Assembly: GCA_018857735.1 (NCBI GenBank)
Contig: JABMCL010000460.1
Coordinates: 922,501 to 986,500 of the forward strand
Direction of reading: 5' to 3'
Source of the DNA: Alviniconcha marisindica
Lineage: Eukaryota; Mollusca; Gastropoda; Provannidae
Length of the DNA: 64,000 nt
The position numbers were made by a program, and so were the translations under genes. Below the pieces are notes generated by a model. That model saw only the letters and a list, made by a program, of their open reading frames with translations. It had not been told where the DNA came from and did not search any database. This document shows positions 63,496-64,000 of the stretch, one piece after another (position 1 is the stretch's first letter; each line of letters opens with the position of its first letter).

Positions 63496-63806
63496 TATTT
63501 GGTTTGGTTGGTTTAACGCCGAGTCGTCTCCGAAGAGGTACTGGCGAGGACTGAAATCCCAGAGAAGGTAAGGGAAGAGGGAGACTGTACCTAACGCCGC
63601 TTCACCGTCACCACCAGAATGACTCCTGCATTAAGATGGGCAGCGAGGAGAGCATTTTAAGGTTTCATTAATTGTGAGGGGGGGAAGTTACAACACAGTG
63701 TCCACAGACCACAACTTTTGAAGAGAAAGCTAGAGAGCCGAAGCGGAATCGAACCGCAGTCCCTCTGCTTTCCAGCCGCCTAACGCCTTACCGCCAGTCA
63801 GACTGG
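63496..63806 (-). mobile_element. tRNA-derived SINE (family B), copy 2
   Basis: Read on the minus strand, the element begins with 'ggcggtaaggcgttaggcgg' and a perfect B-box-like 'ggttcgattcc'. It continues through segments shared with 8526-8816 and ends 'ggcgttaaaccaaccaaacc'. It is the better preserved copy. Confidence 0.78.
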
Positions 63807-63874
63807 CTCTCAGGGTCCCCGGTTGTATCACGGTGGATTAGCAGCACATGGCGTTCCGCGTGGGCGCACGCAGC

Positions 63875-64000
63875 GGTGTGTGTGTCTGTGTCAGTGTGTG
63901 CATGCATGTGTGTGTGTGTGTGTGCGTGCGTGCGCGCGCGCATGCATGCGTGTGTGTATGTGTGCATGCATGCGTGTGTATGTGTGTGCGTGCATGCATG
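63875..64000 (+). repeat. (GT)n/(GCAT)n tract reaching the window end
   Basis: GT, GC and GCAT alternations continue to the last base, so the tract is probably longer than seen. Confidence 0.93.

Overview
The window is animal nuclear DNA. It is rich in introns and simple repeats and holds no bacterial-style genes. Its dominant feature is one nearly 39 kb gene on the minus strand (start codon 60057, stop codon 21391-21393), assembled here from 21 coding exons. All splice sites are GT-AG and all phases are compatible, giving 6210 nt and a predicted 2069 residues. The product is the orthologue of ARID2/BAF200, the PBAF-specific SWI/SNF subunit. In order it has an ARID domain, an armadillo/HEAT-like region, an RFX-type domain, a long Gln/Pro/Ser-rich region in one 3.8 kb exon, two C2H2 zinc fingers split over three exons, and a conserved C-terminal tail. 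Dense microsatellites, tRNA-derived SINE fragments and protein divergence from vertebrates suggest a lophotrochozoan, most likely a marine gastropod mollusc. That taxonomic call is an inference.

Layout. Positions 1-9.6 kb are intergenic and dominated by (CT)n, (GT)n and poly-C tracts, SINE fragments, a LINE reverse-transcriptase tail broken by a SINE with a 13-bp target-site duplication, and several minisatellites. Positions 9.9-10.5 kb hold a decayed mariner transposase. Positions 10.5-18 kb are intergenic with short repeats, a perfect 17-bp hairpin and a 47-bp minisatellite. The ARID2 transcription unit runs from about 18.5 or 21.4 kb up to 60.1 kb on the minus strand. Positions 60.1-62 kb form a possible bidirectional promoter region. 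Positions 62-64 kb are microsatellites plus a second copy of a tRNA-derived SINE.

The most unusual observation is in ARID2 intron 9. A 29-bp minisatellite there is built from the 3' splice site and first bases of exon 10. It places six extra consensus-like acceptors directly upstream of the real one, and one of them gives an open in-frame extension. Other ARID2 introns (4, 11, 15, 19) carry further minisatellites, and the large exon has its own coding minisatellite of ten PQVLQAQ units. Intron 2 contains a 507-bp hAT-like non-autonomous element with 18-bp inverted ends and a 5-bp duplication, nested inside an older dispersed repeat. I found no second confidently supported protein-coding gene, no functional tRNA or rRNA gene and no CRISPR array.
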